DNA from: Nocardia terpenica
GTDB taxonomy: Bacteria; Actinomycetota; Actinomycetes; Mycobacteriales; Mycobacteriaceae
Reading direction: 5' to 3'
Assembly (NCBI RefSeq): GCF_013186535.1
Contig: NZ_JABMCZ010000002.1
Span: 806,001-870,000 of the forward strand
DNA length: 64,000 nucleotides
Shown here: positions 45,982 through 54,917 of the stretch, piece after piece
Numbering within the stretch: the stretch's first letter is position 1
Layout of the letters: each line of letters starts with the position of its first letter
The notes under the pieces: generated by a model
Told to the model about the DNA's origin: nothing
Seen by the model: the letters and a program-made list of their open reading frames with translations, nothing else
The model's database searches: none
Program-made: the position numbers and the translations under genes

Positions 45982-46056
<75 letters not shown>

Positions 46057-46075
46057 TCGTGTGTGGAGACACGAC

Positions 46076-46115
46076 ACCGCTCCTGGCCTGTCCACAAGGC
46101 CGGGGGCGGTTTTTC
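46076..46115 (+). terminator. Intrinsic terminator after tRNA-Pro
   Basis: ACCGCTCCTGGCC pairs with GGCCGGGGGCGGT (allowing one G-T or bulge), with a short loop and a run TTTTTC. This is one of two U-tract terminators in the window. Confidence 0.75.
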
Positions 46116-46205
46116 GTTTCCGGCCGCCGCCGCGAAACGCCTTGCGCGGGTACCGGTAAACCGGTACCGAATGCCAGGTATTCGCGGACGCACCCGAATT
46201 GGCGG

Positions 46206-46964
46206 TCAGGGCAGACCGAACAGCGCCGTGTCGAGCAGATCGCGTCCCGTGCCGATGTGCACGGCATCGGTATCGTCCAGATTCGCGGCGGTGAACCAGC
46301 CCGCGGTCGCCTCCGGGTGCGGCCCGGACACCCCGACGCGGCCGCGACCGTATCGGCACACCAGCGCCGCGGGCGATCCGTCGTCGTAGGTCGCCAGCAC
46401 CGAGACCCGGTCGGGCGCGACCCGGAAGCCCGGACCGTCCTGGAAGAACATTCGCATCGGCCGACCCCGCCAGCGCACCGAGATCACCGCGTCCTCCGGG
46501 GTGTCGGCCTCGGCGTCCGGGGAGTCGATGTAGCGGTAGGTGTCCCCGGGCAGCAGGTCGAAACCCGGTGTGGCACCGGCCAGATAGCCGCCCAGGCAGA
46601 AGCCGAGATAGTGGCCGCCACCATCGACGAAGCCGCGGATGTCGTCGGCGTGGTCGGCCATGATGCCCCACGCGTGCGCGAGGGTGCCGCCGCCGGGTTG
46701 CGCGTACACCACCGCGCCCGCGAGGGTTCCGGCGTCCAGCCGCCGCGGCTCGTCCGGCCCGACGAACTCCACCCGCAGCGGCAGCCCGCTGCCCGACAGC
46801 AGCGCGGCCACGGCATTGCTGCTGCGGCGGTACGCCGCCGGACCGCGGTACACCAGCGCCAGTGGGCGCGGGTCGAATCCGTCGGCCAGCGCGCCGCCGC
46901 GCGCCAGCAGGGGCAGTAGACCGGCCAGGATCGAACCGCCCAGCACGCTGCGGCGTCGGATCAT
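46206..46964 (-). CDS. Tat-exported BPL_N/GATase-like protein (paralogue 1)
   Basis: This 252-residue protein resembles the N-terminal domain of biotin-protein ligase (BPL_N), a class-I glutamine-amidotransferase-like fold. The likely nucleophile elbow is YLGFCLGGYLAG (Cys at about 125), and a possible His-Glu pair is GPHPEA near the C terminus. The start MIRRRSVLGGSILAG is a twin-arginine-type signal. It shares LALVYRGPA, AQPGGG and FFQDGP with the two paralogues at 51446 and 53409. It is divergent from the NRPS-like gene, so it likely belongs to the same system. Activity is unknown. Confidence 0.75.
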   Translation of the reverse strand: MIRRRSVLGGSILAGLLPLLARGGALADGFDPRPLALVYRGPAAYRRSSNAVAALLSGSGLPLRVEFVGPDEPRRLDAGTLAGAVVYAQPGGGTLAHAWGIMADHADDIRGFVDGGGHYLGFCLGGYLAGATPGFDLLPGDTYRYIDSPDAEADTPEDAVISVRWRGRPMRMFFQDGPGFRVAPDRVSVLATYDDGSPAALVCRYGRGRVGVSGPHPEATAGWFTAANLDDTDAVHIGTGRDLLDTALFGLP

Positions 46965-47188
46965 CGTGTCTCCTCGGGTAGGGGACGACTAGGGGTATCG
47001 GGCAATTTGCTGGTTCCTTGCCCGCCCGCTTTCGACTGTCGCGGTTGTGTATCGCACTACGTCCCACACCTTAGTGGTCGCTCGCAAAATCGATTTTGAA
47101 TAGGCATCGAAGTCTTGGTGACGGCCCTTCCGCGGGGAAATGTCCATCCCTCGAACATCTCCTCCCACAGCTAGCTCGCAGCGAAGGG

Positions 47189-47229
47189 GTAATGCTAGCT
47201 TCGTTACCGAAACATCACATGAATGTGAA
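47189..47229. promoter_or_regulatory. Inverted repeats upstream of the NRPS-like gene
   Basis: Two dyads lie in the 419 bp divergent region: GGTAA ... TTACC (about 47189-47209) and TCACAT-GA-ATGTGA (47216-47229). The region is lower in GC than the genes. They could be binding sites of a TetR- or MarR-type regulator; no regulator gene is adjacent. Confidence 0.35.
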
Positions 47230-47383
47230 AGCTTCTGTAACATAACGATTTTCGTGGCGGATCTGCGACGGCGCAGGGTAATCCACAGGCATTTCACAGA
47301 CATTCGAGAATACCCGCTTCGGCGTATGAGCCGAGCCGGGCAAACGCGTCCTGTGCGGGTTCCGATCTCGAGGGAGGGCTCTG

Positions 47384-50300
47384 GTGACTGGCGACGAGAG
47401 GGCGACCGGTCCGGGAAATTCGGCGGTTGCCACGGCCGACCGCGGTGCCGACCGGTCGGCGCGGCGGATGCATCGACTGTTCGAAAACAGCTGCGACGCA
47501 ACGCCCGACGCGATCGCGGTGATCTGGGAAGGGACACGGTACACCTATCGCGATCTCGAGGCACGCGCCAATCGGCTGGCGTGGCACCTGCACTCGCTCG
47601 GCGTCGGCGAGGGCACCCGGGTGGGGATCCTGCTGCCGCGCTCGCTGCACACCTACGTCGCGCTGCTGGCGATCGGGAAGGCGAGCGCCACGTTCGTGCC
47701 GATCGATCCGGGCGCCCCGCCGGACCGGGTGGCCTACATCGTGTCCGACGCCGGGGTGGACGCGCTCGTCACCTCGACCGAATTCGACCATGCCGTAGAG
47801 GATCTGGCGTGCCGGGCGATCCGGGTCGATACCGATGCCGCGGCCGTCGACGCCGCCCCGGACATCCGGCCGGAGCCGTGCGGCGACGCCGCCGACCCGA
47901 TCGCCTACGTCATGTACACCTCGGGTTCCAGCGGCCGCCCCAAGGGCGTGATGATCGCGCAGTCCAGCATCTGCAACTTCCTGTCCGTGGTACCCGAGGT
48001 ATACGACGTGCGCCCGGGCGACCACGTCTATCAGGGCATGACCATCTCCTTCGACTTCTCCATCGAGGAGATCTGGCCGACCTGGGCGCGCGGCGCCACT
48101 CTCGTTGTGGGACCGACGGATTCGCGCCGCCTGGGCGGCGAGCTCGCCGACTTCCTGGAGTCCAACGGGGTGACGGTGCTGTACTGCGTGCCCACCCTGC
48201 TGGCCACGCTCCCGCGCGAATTACCGGGATTACGAAGCATTCTCGTCGGCGGCGAGGCGTGCCCCGGGCAGCTGGTCGAGCGGTGGTCCAGGCCCGGCCG
48301 GCGCATCCTGAACACCTACGGCCCTACCGAGGCCACCGTCACCGCGACCGTCGCCGAGCTGCTGCCGGGCCGCCCGGTCACGATCGGCAAACCCCTGCCC
48401 ACCTATTCGGTGGTGTTACTGGACGAGGACCGCGAGCCGGTCCCCGACGGCGAGGTGGGCGAGATCTGCATCGGCGGACCGGGTGTCGCGCTCGGCTATG
48501 TGGGCCGCCCCGACCTGACGGCCGACCGCTTCCTGGACCATCCCGCCGTGCCGGACGGAAAGCTCTATCGCACCGGCGATCTGGGCCGCATCGACGCCGC
48601 GGGCGAGATCGAGTACCTGGGGCGCGCCGACGCCGAGGTGAAGATCCGCGGGCACCGGATCGATCTGGGCGAGATCGAATCGGTGCTGATGGAGGACCCG
48701 GAGGTCACCGAGTCGGTGGTTTCCACCACGCCGGGGACGGGTGCGGACGGCGGCCCGGAGCTGGCGGCCTATGTCGTGCTCGCCGATGCGGCCGCGGCCG
48801 GTGAGGGGCTGCGGGCGCGTCTGCACGAGCGCATGCGAGATCGGTTGCCCGCCTACATGGTCGCCTCCTACGTGGAGGTGCTCGACGCGCTGCCGACCAT
48901 GCCGTCGGGCAAGGTCGACCGCAAGAGGCTGCCCGCGCCGACCGGGCACCGCTTCGTCGGCGCGGGTCCGGTGATCGCGCCCGCGGGTCCGGCCGAGGAA
49001 CGCATCCGCGACGTATGGGCCGAGGTGCTGGGCCTGCCCGCCGACGCGGTCTCGGTGACCGCCGACTTCTTCACCGATCTGGGCGGTCACTCGCTGCTGG
49101 CCGCGCGGGTGGTGTCGCAGCTGCGGAGCACCGGGGCCGCACCGCAGGCCGCGCTGCGCGATCTGTACCGGCATCCGAGCGTGCGGGAGCTGGCGGCCAC
49201 CGTGCCCGCGCCCGTCGCCGCGCCGGAGACCGCCGCACCGGCGGCGGAACCGTTGCGGCACAGCAGTTTCGCCGTCGCGCGCGGCGGGGCGGCGCAGGCC
49301 GTCGCGCTGTATCTGCTGATGTTCGTGATCACCCTGCCGGTGGTCTGGGTCTACACCGTCAACGACGGCCACGTGTCGTTCGAGGTGCTCGCCCAGCTGC
49401 TGGCCGCGCTGCTCGTCGCCTACCTGAACGTGCGCTGGGTGGTGCCGGTGCTGCTGGGCCGCCTGCTGGTGCTCGGCATCCGGCCGGGCCGGTATCCATT
49501 GTGGGGCGCGACCTATCTGCGCATCTGGGCGCTGCACCTGCTGCTCAGCGTGGGCCCGCTGCCGGTGCTGTCCGGCTCGCCGCTGGCGTCGGTGTACCTG
49601 CGGCTGCTCGGCGCGAAGATCGGCCGCGGCGCGCACATCGCCACCGGCACGGTGAGCCTGCCCACCATGCTCCGCATCGGCCCCGGCGCGGCCGTCGGCT
49701 ACGGCGTGACCATGCTGCCGTGGCGGGTGCAGGACGGCTGGGTGATCGTCGCGCCGATCTCGGTGGGCGCGGACGCCTTCGTGGGCGCGCACGCGGTGCT
49801 CGATCCCGGGGCCACGGTGGCGGACGGGGCCGCCCTCGGCGAGCAGTCCGCGCTGTCGGACGGGGAGACCGTGCCGACCGGCGGCCGCTGGTCCGGATCG
49901 CCCGCCGAACCGGTCGACCGGCTCTCGGACAACGCCGAGACCGTGCTGGCCCTCGCGCCCGACCGCACGCCGTGGACGCTGTCGCAGCTGGCCGTCATCG
50001 GCTTCGCCACCTTCGTGCTCGAGGTCGCGGCCATCCTGATGGTCGTCCCGGCCACCGCCTTCGTCTGGTGGGCGCTGCTGCGCTTCGACATCCTCGCGGG
50101 CCTGGCCGCCACCCTGCTGGCCGGGCCGATCTTCGTGCTGACCGTGTGCGCGGTGGTCGCGGCCGGAAAGCTGCTGATCCTGCCCGGCCTGCCCATCGGC
50201 ATCCATCCGGCCCACTCCGGGCTGGGCATCCGGAAGTGGGTGGCGGACAAGCTGTTCGAGTACAGCCTGGAGTTCACCAACTCGCTCTACGCCACCCTCT

Positions 50301-51421
50301 ACACGGTCCCGTGGCTGCGCCTGCTGGGCGCGCGGATCGGCCGGGGCTCGGAGGTGTCGACCGCGGCCCATCTGGACCCGGATCTGCTCGAGCTCGGCGA
50401 GGGCACGTTCATCGCCGACATGGCCAGCGTGGGCGCGGCCACCTTCGGGCACGGCCGGATCATGTTCGCGCCCACCACCGTCGGGCGCCGGTCGTTCATC
50501 GGCAATGCCGCGGTGGTGTCGGCGGGGGCGACGATCGGCGAGGGCGCGCTCGTCGGCGTCGGCACGGTGCCGCCGGAATCCGGTGTGCCGAACGGGACCT
50601 CGTGGCTGGGCTCGCCCGCCATGCACCTGCCGGTGCGCCAGGACTCCGGCGATTTCCCGGAGTCGGCGACCTACGCCCCGCAGCCGCGGCTGGTGCGGCA
50701 GCGGCTGGCCATCGAGTTCTTCCGGGCCACCCTGCCCGCGACGGTGCTCGGCTTCGGGTTCTACCTGTACCTGTGGGCGCTGTCGGGCCTGGCGCACGGC
50801 AACGACATCGGACTGCCCGCGCTGATCTCGCCGCTGGTGGCCGGGCTGGTGGCGGTCGCGATCGTGCGCTACTGCGCCGAGGTGAAGAACAGCGTCATCG
50901 GCCGCTACCGCACGCGGGTGGAGCCGCTGTGGGATCCGTTCGTGCGCAAGAGCGAATTCGTCACCGGGCTGTACGAGGCGGCGGCCGTGCCGTCCTGCCT
51001 GGCGCTGGTCACCGGCACCCCGTTCCTGCCGATGATGCTGCGCTGGTTCGGCGCTCGCATCGGGCGGCGCACCTGGATCGGCACCACCTACCTCACCGAA
51101 TTCGACCTGGTGGTCATCGGCGACGACGCCGCCGTCGGGCTGGAGGTGTCGTTGCAGACCCACCTGTTCGAGGATCGGGTGATGAAGATGTCCACCGTCA
51201 CGATCCGGCCCGGCGCCACCGTCGGCAACCGCGCCATCGTGCTCTACGACTCGATGGTCGGCGACGACGTGGTCCTCGACTCGCTGTCGCTGCTGATGAA
51301 GGGCGAACAGCTCACCCCGGCCACCCACTGGGGCGGCCTGCCCGCCCAGCCGCGCGCCGCACGCACCCTCGCGGCACTGGAAACCCTTTCCGGCACAGGA
51401 CAACTGGTCACCGCCGGATAG
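47384..51421 (+). CDS. Single-module NRPS-like protein of the poly-amino-acid synthetase type
   Basis: This 1345-residue protein starts with an adenylation domain (about 30-525): YTSGSSGRPKG (A3), TYGPTEAT (A5), YRTGDLG (A7), KIRGHRIDLGEIE (A8) and PSGKVDRK (A10). A carrier domain follows (about 530-605; DLGGHSLLA, Ser near 568). The rest has three repeats of two membrane helices plus a left-handed beta-helix (LbH) domain: helices near 640-700, 868-935 and 1111-1168; hexapeptide-repeat domains near 742-830, 981-1080 and 1223-1330. There is no condensation or thioesterase domain. This matches the layout of epsilon-poly-lysine synthetase (Pls). GTG at 47384 follows GAGGGAGGG. Confidence 0.88.
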   Translation: MTGDERATGPGNSAVATADRGADRSARRMHRLFENSCDATPDAIAVIWEGTRYTYRDLEARANRLAWHLHSLGVGEGTRVGILLPRSLHTYVALLAIGKASATFVPIDPGAPPDRVAYIVSDAGVDALVTSTEFDHAVEDLACRAIRVDTDAAAVDAAPDIRPEPCGDAADPIAYVMYTSGSSGRPKGVMIAQSSICNFLSVVPEVYDVRPGDHVYQGMTISFDFSIEEIWPTWARGATLVVGPTDSRRLGGELADFLESNGVTVLYCVPTLLATLPRELPGLRSILVGGEACPGQLVERWSRPGRRILNTYGPTEATVTATVAELLPGRPVTIGKPLPTYSVVLLDEDREPVPDGEVGEICIGGPGVALGYVGRPDLTADRFLDHPAVPDGKLYRTGDLGRIDAAGEIEYLGRADAEVKIRGHRIDLGEIESVLMEDPEVTESVVSTTPGTGADGGPELAAYVVLADAAAAGEGLRARLHERMRDRLPAYMVASYVEVLDALPTMPSGKVDRKRLPAPTGHRFVGAGPVIAPAGPAEERIRDVWAEVLGLPADAVSVTADFFTDLGGHSLLAARVVSQLRSTGAAPQAALRDLYRHPSVRELAATVPAPVAAPETAAPAAEPLRHSSFAVARGGAAQAVALYLLMFVITLPVVWVYTVNDGHVSFEVLAQLLAALLVAYLNVRWVVPVLLGRLLVLGIRPGRYPLWGATYLRIWALHLLLSVGPLPVLSGSPLASVYLRLLGAKIGRGAHIATGTVSLPTMLRIGPGAAVGYGVTMLPWRVQDGWVIVAPISVGADAFVGAHAVLDPGATVADGAALGEQSALSDGETVPTGGRWSGSPAEPVDRLSDNAETVLALAPDRTPWTLSQLAVIGFATFVLEVAAILMVVPATAFVWWALLRFDILAGLAATLLAGPIFVLTVCAVVAAGKLLILPGLPIGIHPAHSGLGIRKWVADKLFEYSLEFTNSLYATLYTVPWLRLLGARIGRGSEVSTAAHLDPDLLELGEGTFIADMASVGAATFGHGRIMFAPTTVGRRSFIGNAAVVSAGATIGEGALVGVGTVPPESGVPNGTSWLGSPAMHLPVRQDSGDFPESATYAPQPRLVRQRLAIEFFRATLPATVLGFGFYLYLWALSGLAHGNDIGLPALISPLVAGLVAVAIVRYCAEVKNSVIGRYRTRVEPLWDPFVRKSEFVTGLYEAAAVPSCLALVTGTPFLPMMLRWFGARIGRRTWIGTTYLTEFDLVVIGDDAAVGLEVSLQTHLFEDRVMKMSTVTIRPGATVGNRAIVLYDSMVGDDVVLDSLSLLMKGEQLTPATHWGGLPAQPRAARTLAALETLSGTGQLVTAG

Positions 51422-51445
51422 ACCGTTCACACCTCGGGACCGATC

Positions 51446-52159
51446 ATGAAATTCGCTCTGCCCTGGCACGAATCAGCTCGATCCACCTCCCTGCGGCCCT
51501 CCGGGCGACCGCTCGCACTGGTCTACCGCGGCCCGGCCTCGCTGCCCGGCTGCCCGGAATCGGTGGCCGATATGCTCGCCGACAGCCCGTGGAACTTCGA
51601 CATCCACTTCGTCGGCCCCGGCGAAAACCTGTCGCTGAGCGCCGAAACCCTGTCGCTGGCCGCGCTGTACGCGCAGCCCGGCGGCGGCGAGCTCGAACCC
51701 GCCTACAAGAAGCTGCGCGCGCACCGCGACGACATCCGACGCTTCGTGCACGACGGCGGCGGCTACCTCGGCTTCTGCCTGGGTGGCTATCTGGCCGGTG
51801 CCACACCGGGTTTCGATCTGCTGCCCGGCGACACCGACCGCTACATCGACACCCGTCGCGCCACCGTCCGGCACGACGAGAACGCCCTCGTGGAGGTGGA
51901 CTGGCGGGGCCGCCGCCGACGGCTGTTCTTCCAGGACGGCCCGCACTTCGACATCGACACCGACAGCGGCACAACGGTTCTGGCCACCTACCCGAACCAC
52001 ACCATCGCCGCGGCTGTGACCGCGTTCGGCCGGGGCCGGGTCGGGGTCGTCGGCCCGCACCCGGAGGCCACCGCCGACTGGTTCACCGATTGCGGGTTGC
52101 CCGCGCTCGACGCCCGCGACCTCGCCCTGGATCTGGTGGACACGGTGATGTTCCGATGA
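51446..52159 (+). CDS. Cytoplasmic BPL_N/GATase-like protein (paralogue 2)
   Basis: This 237-residue paralogue of the 46206 and 53409 products has the same blocks: LALVYRGPA, AQPGGGE, GFCLGGYLAGATPGFDLLPG, FFQDGPHF and GPHPEATADWF. It has no signal peptide or membrane helix, so it should stay in the cytoplasm. It begins 24 bp after the NRPS-like gene and overlaps the membrane acyltransferase-like gene (ATGA at 52156), so it belongs to the operon. Function is unknown; the fold includes amidotransferases and peptidases such as cyanophycinase. Confidence 0.75.
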   Translation: MKFALPWHESARSTSLRPSGRPLALVYRGPASLPGCPESVADMLADSPWNFDIHFVGPGENLSLSAETLSLAALYAQPGGGELEPAYKKLRAHRDDIRRFVHDGGGYLGFCLGGYLAGATPGFDLLPGDTDRYIDTRRATVRHDENALVEVDWRGRRRRLFFQDGPHFDIDTDSGTTVLATYPNHTIAAAVTAFGRGRVGVVGPHPEATADWFTDCGLPALDARDLALDLVDTVMFR

Positions 52160-53412
52160 CCCTCACGCTTGCGGCGCCCGCCGCGCCGCCCGGCGAAAAC
52201 CCCACGCCCGCACCGCCGTCCGCGGCCCGGCTGCGCGGCATCGATGCGGCCCGCGGCATCGCCCTGATCGGCATGATGGCCGTGCACGTGCTCCCCGACT
52301 CCACCGACGACGGCGATCCGACCTGGAGCTTCCAGCTGTTCGGTGGGCGGGCGGCGGCGCTGTTCGCGGTGCTGGCCGGGGTGTCCATCGCGCTGGTCAC
52401 CGGGCGCCGCCGGGTGCGGGTCGCCGACTGGCCCGCCGCCGCGGCGAGCCTGGCGGCACGGGCCGCGGTCATCGGAATCATCGGTCTCGCACTGGGTTAC
52501 ACCGACGCGTCGCTGGCGGCGGTGATCCTGCCGTTCTACGCGGTGATGTTCCTGGCCTCGATTCCGCTGGTGGTGCTGCCGACCTGGGTGGTGGCGGCGA
52601 CCGGCGCGGGGATCGTCGCGGGCGCGCCGGTGCTCACCCATCTGCTGCTGGATCGGCTGCCCGACCCGCTCGGCGAGAACCCCGGCTTCCACGATCTGAT
52701 CACCCGCCCCGGGCAGCTGTTCACCGAGCTCACCGTGACCGGCGAATTCCCGGCGCTGCCGTGGATGGCCTACCTGTGCGCGGGCCTGGTGGTCGGGCGG
52801 CTCGCGCTCGACAGGTGGCGAACCGCGGTGGCGCTGTTGGGAATCGGGCTGGTCCTGGCGGTCGGCGCACATGTGGTCGCCTCGGTGCTGCTGGACTCCT
52901 ACCACGGCGTCGACCACATCCTCGCCGCCCAGCCCGCCACCGATCGCACCCTCGACGAGACCCGGGAGCTGCTGGACTTCGGCGCGGACGGCACGGTGCC
53001 CGGCAGCACCTGGTGGTGGCTGGCGCTCGACAAGCCGCACACCGGCACGCCGCTGGACCTGCTCGCGACCATCGGGTCGGCCTACGCGGTGATCGGCGCG
53101 ATGCTGCTGCTGCCGCACGCGCGCACCCCGGGATGGCGGCGGGCGGCCACCGCGCTCCAGCTGCCGCTGGCCGCGGCGGGCCGGATGACGCTCACGCTCT
53201 ACACCCTGCACGTGGTGTTCATCAATTCCGATTACGACCGATACCCCGACACGCCCAGCTACCTGATCCAGGTGGCGGCGGTGCTGTTCATCGGGCTGGT
53301 CTGGACCAGCACGGCCGGGCGGGGGCCGCTGGAATCGGTGGTCGCCGCCGCGGCCCGCCGCGCCCGCGCCGCCGCGGCCCGGCATCGGCCGAGGGAGCGA
53401 ATCGCATCATGA
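52156..53412 (+). CDS. Multi-pass membrane protein, DUF418/DUF1624 acyltransferase-like
   Basis: This 418-residue protein has about nine to ten hydrophobic segments. The N-terminal block RLRGIDAARGIALIGMMAVH is typical of the DUF418/heparan-alpha-glucosaminide-acetyltransferase-like group; a His in the first helix (AVHVL) is conserved there. A Pro/Ala-rich cytoplasmic N terminus precedes it and an Arg/Ala tail follows. It may move an acyl group across the membrane onto the product of the cluster; this is inferred. Both ends overlap neighbours by 4 bp, so it is tightly coupled in the operon. Confidence 0.72.
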   Translation: MTLTLAAPAAPPGENPTPAPPSAARLRGIDAARGIALIGMMAVHVLPDSTDDGDPTWSFQLFGGRAAALFAVLAGVSIALVTGRRRVRVADWPAAAASLAARAAVIGIIGLALGYTDASLAAVILPFYAVMFLASIPLVVLPTWVVAATGAGIVAGAPVLTHLLLDRLPDPLGENPGFHDLITRPGQLFTELTVTGEFPALPWMAYLCAGLVVGRLALDRWRTAVALLGIGLVLAVGAHVVASVLLDSYHGVDHILAAQPATDRTLDETRELLDFGADGTVPGSTWWWLALDKPHTGTPLDLLATIGSAYAVIGAMLLLPHARTPGWRRAATALQLPLAAAGRMTLTLYTLHVVFINSDYDRYPDTPSYLIQVAAVLFIGLVWTSTAGRGPLESVVAAAARRARAAAARHRPRERIAS

Positions 53413-54191
53413 TCAGCCGTCGCACCGTCCTGATCGGCGCCGCGGCCGCCGTCGCCGCGACGGCCGGGGGGATCGGGATCGCCGCCTACGAATTACAGCG
53501 TCCCGCTCCCCCGCTGGCCCTGGTCTACCGCGGGCCCGCGGCCAGTCCGGGATGCCCGGAAGCCGTTGCCGCCCTGCTGTCCTCGACCGCCACCCGGCTG
53601 CGGGTCGCGTATGTCGGTCCGCACGAGCGTCTTCCGATGACGGCCGAAACCCTCGGCCGGGCAGCGATTTTCGCTCAGCCGGGCGGCGGCGACGTGGAGC
53701 AGGCGTGGCCGCGGCTGCGCAAGCAGGCCGCGGTGGTGCGCGACTGGGTGCGCGGGGGCGGGGTGTATCTCGGCTTCTGCCTGGGCGCCTACCTGGCGGG
53801 CAAGCCCGGATACGACCTCATCGACGGCACCGCCACCCAGTACATCGGCATGCCGGAGGCCACCGTCTCCACCACCCGCGACACCACGGTCGCCGTGACC
53901 TGGCGGGGGCGGCGCAGCACGCTGTTCTTCCAGGACGGGCCGACCTTCCGGATGCGTTCGAGCACACCGTCTTTCGTGCTCGCCACCTATCCCGGCGGGG
54001 AACCGGCCGCGCTCGTCACCACCTACGGCAGGGGCCGGATCGGACTGACCGGACCGCATCCGGAGGCCGACGAATCCTGGTTCCACCCACCGAAACTGCC
54101 CTCCGACGGGGCCATCCACCCCGAGCTCGGGCACGACCTCATCGAGACCACGCTCGCCACGCCGGTGCCCGCCGCACCGCCCGCGTCCTGA
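53409..54191 (+). CDS. Tat-exported BPL_N/GATase-like protein (paralogue 3)
   Basis: This 260-residue paralogue starts MISRRTVLIGAAAAVAATAG, a good twin-arginine signal. The core has LALVYRGPA, AQPGGGD, YLGFCLGAYLAG (Cys nucleophile candidate), FFQDGP and GPHPEADESWF. The paralogues differ from each other enough that duplication must be old. It overlaps the membrane acyltransferase-like stop (ATGA). Since two of the three copies carry export signals, part of the proposed chemistry is probably outside the membrane. Confidence 0.75.
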   Translation: MISRRTVLIGAAAAVAATAGGIGIAAYELQRPAPPLALVYRGPAASPGCPEAVAALLSSTATRLRVAYVGPHERLPMTAETLGRAAIFAQPGGGDVEQAWPRLRKQAAVVRDWVRGGGVYLGFCLGAYLAGKPGYDLIDGTATQYIGMPEATVSTTRDTTVAVTWRGRRSTLFFQDGPTFRMRSSTPSFVLATYPGGEPAALVTTYGRGRIGLTGPHPEADESWFHPPKLPSDGAIHPELGHDLIETTLATPVPAAPPAS

Positions 54192-54205
54192 CGAAAGGAG
54201 CAACC

Positions 54206-54688
54206 ATGTCCCCCACCGGCCGCGCCCTCCCGCGATGGCTTCGTACCCTGTGCCGGGTCGTGGTGTCGCTGGTCGTCCTGGCGGCGGTGCCGGGCGTCGC
54301 CATCGCGTTCGCCCTGTCCGCGCACCGCGCCTCCGTCGCCAGCGCCACCCGGCCGACGACGCTGTCGGCGCTGGACCGGATGGGTACCGGCACCGCGTCC
54401 TGTCCCGCGCCCACCGTGTGGACCGGATCGACCAACGGCCGCGGCATCCGGGTCAAGCTGCACAACATGGCGGCCGCGGCCCAGACGATCACCGTCACCG
54501 TGGTGCACGACGCCGACCGGATCACCAAGCGCACCAAGACGATTCAGCCCGGGCAGAACGATCTGGAGATCGACTTCCACAAGCTGCACGAGAACGACGT
54601 GGACGCGGTGTTCATGCAGACCTCGCAGGCCGACCGCTGCGAGGTGGACTCGCTCGGCGACGTGCTCGGCGGCACCGCGGACCGCTAG
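54206..54688 (+). CDS. Small secreted or membrane-anchored protein of the synthetase operon
   Basis: This 160-residue protein has an N-terminal signal/anchor (TLCRVVVSLVVLAAVPGVAIAFAL, about 15-38) and a small extracytoplasmic domain with beta character (KLHNMAAAAQTITVTVVHDA) and two Cys (CPAPTVW and DRCEVD) that could form a disulfide. I do not recognise the family. ATG at 54206 follows GAAAGGAG at ideal spacing, 14 bp after the third BPL_N gene. It is probably the last gene of the operon. Confidence 0.65.
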   Translation: MSPTGRALPRWLRTLCRVVVSLVVLAAVPGVAIAFALSAHRASVASATRPTTLSALDRMGTGTASCPAPTVWTGSTNGRGIRVKLHNMAAAAQTITVTVVHDADRITKRTKTIQPGQNDLEIDFHKLHENDVDAVFMQTSQADRCEVDSLGDVLGGTADR

Positions 54689-54809
54689 CCCCGCTCGACC
54701 AGCGCCCGGCGGCCAGTGCGCCGTCGCCCCGAATGCGCGCGCCGGGGCCCGCGATCGGAATCACCGCCAGCTCCAGCAGTCGCTCGCTGACGCCGACCCG
54801 CCTCGGCAA

Positions 54810-54893
54810 GACCGTCCCGGACATGCCGATGTATGGCTCGCCTTGGACCCCAACGGATTCCAGCTGCTGTCGACCTTCGGCGAGACCTTCCCT
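54810..54893 (+). pseudogene. Possible coding remnant
   Basis: In the 229 bp between the secreted protein and the arsenate-reductase-like gene, this frame encodes a protein-like stretch (HADVWLALDPNGFQLLSTFG) without a good start or long continuation. It could be a gene remnant at the island edge. Chance is possible. Confidence 0.2.
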
Positions 54894-54917
54894 CGTTCTT
54901 CGGCACGCCGATCGGGG

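Noticed and set aside
47384..51421. Classical modular NRPS
   Set aside because: No condensation, epimerisation or thioesterase domains follow the carrier domain; the C-terminal half is membrane helices and beta-helix repeats.
48416..51469. 1017-codon minus-strand frame opposite the synthetase
   Set aside because: It is an antisense shadow, rich in His, Gln and Arg, with no domain.
49015..52155. Very long plus-strand frame (1465 codons) inside the synthetase gene
   Set aside because: Only its end (52156-53412) is a real gene; the rest is an off-frame shadow of the NRPS-like gene with Arg/Gly-rich composition.
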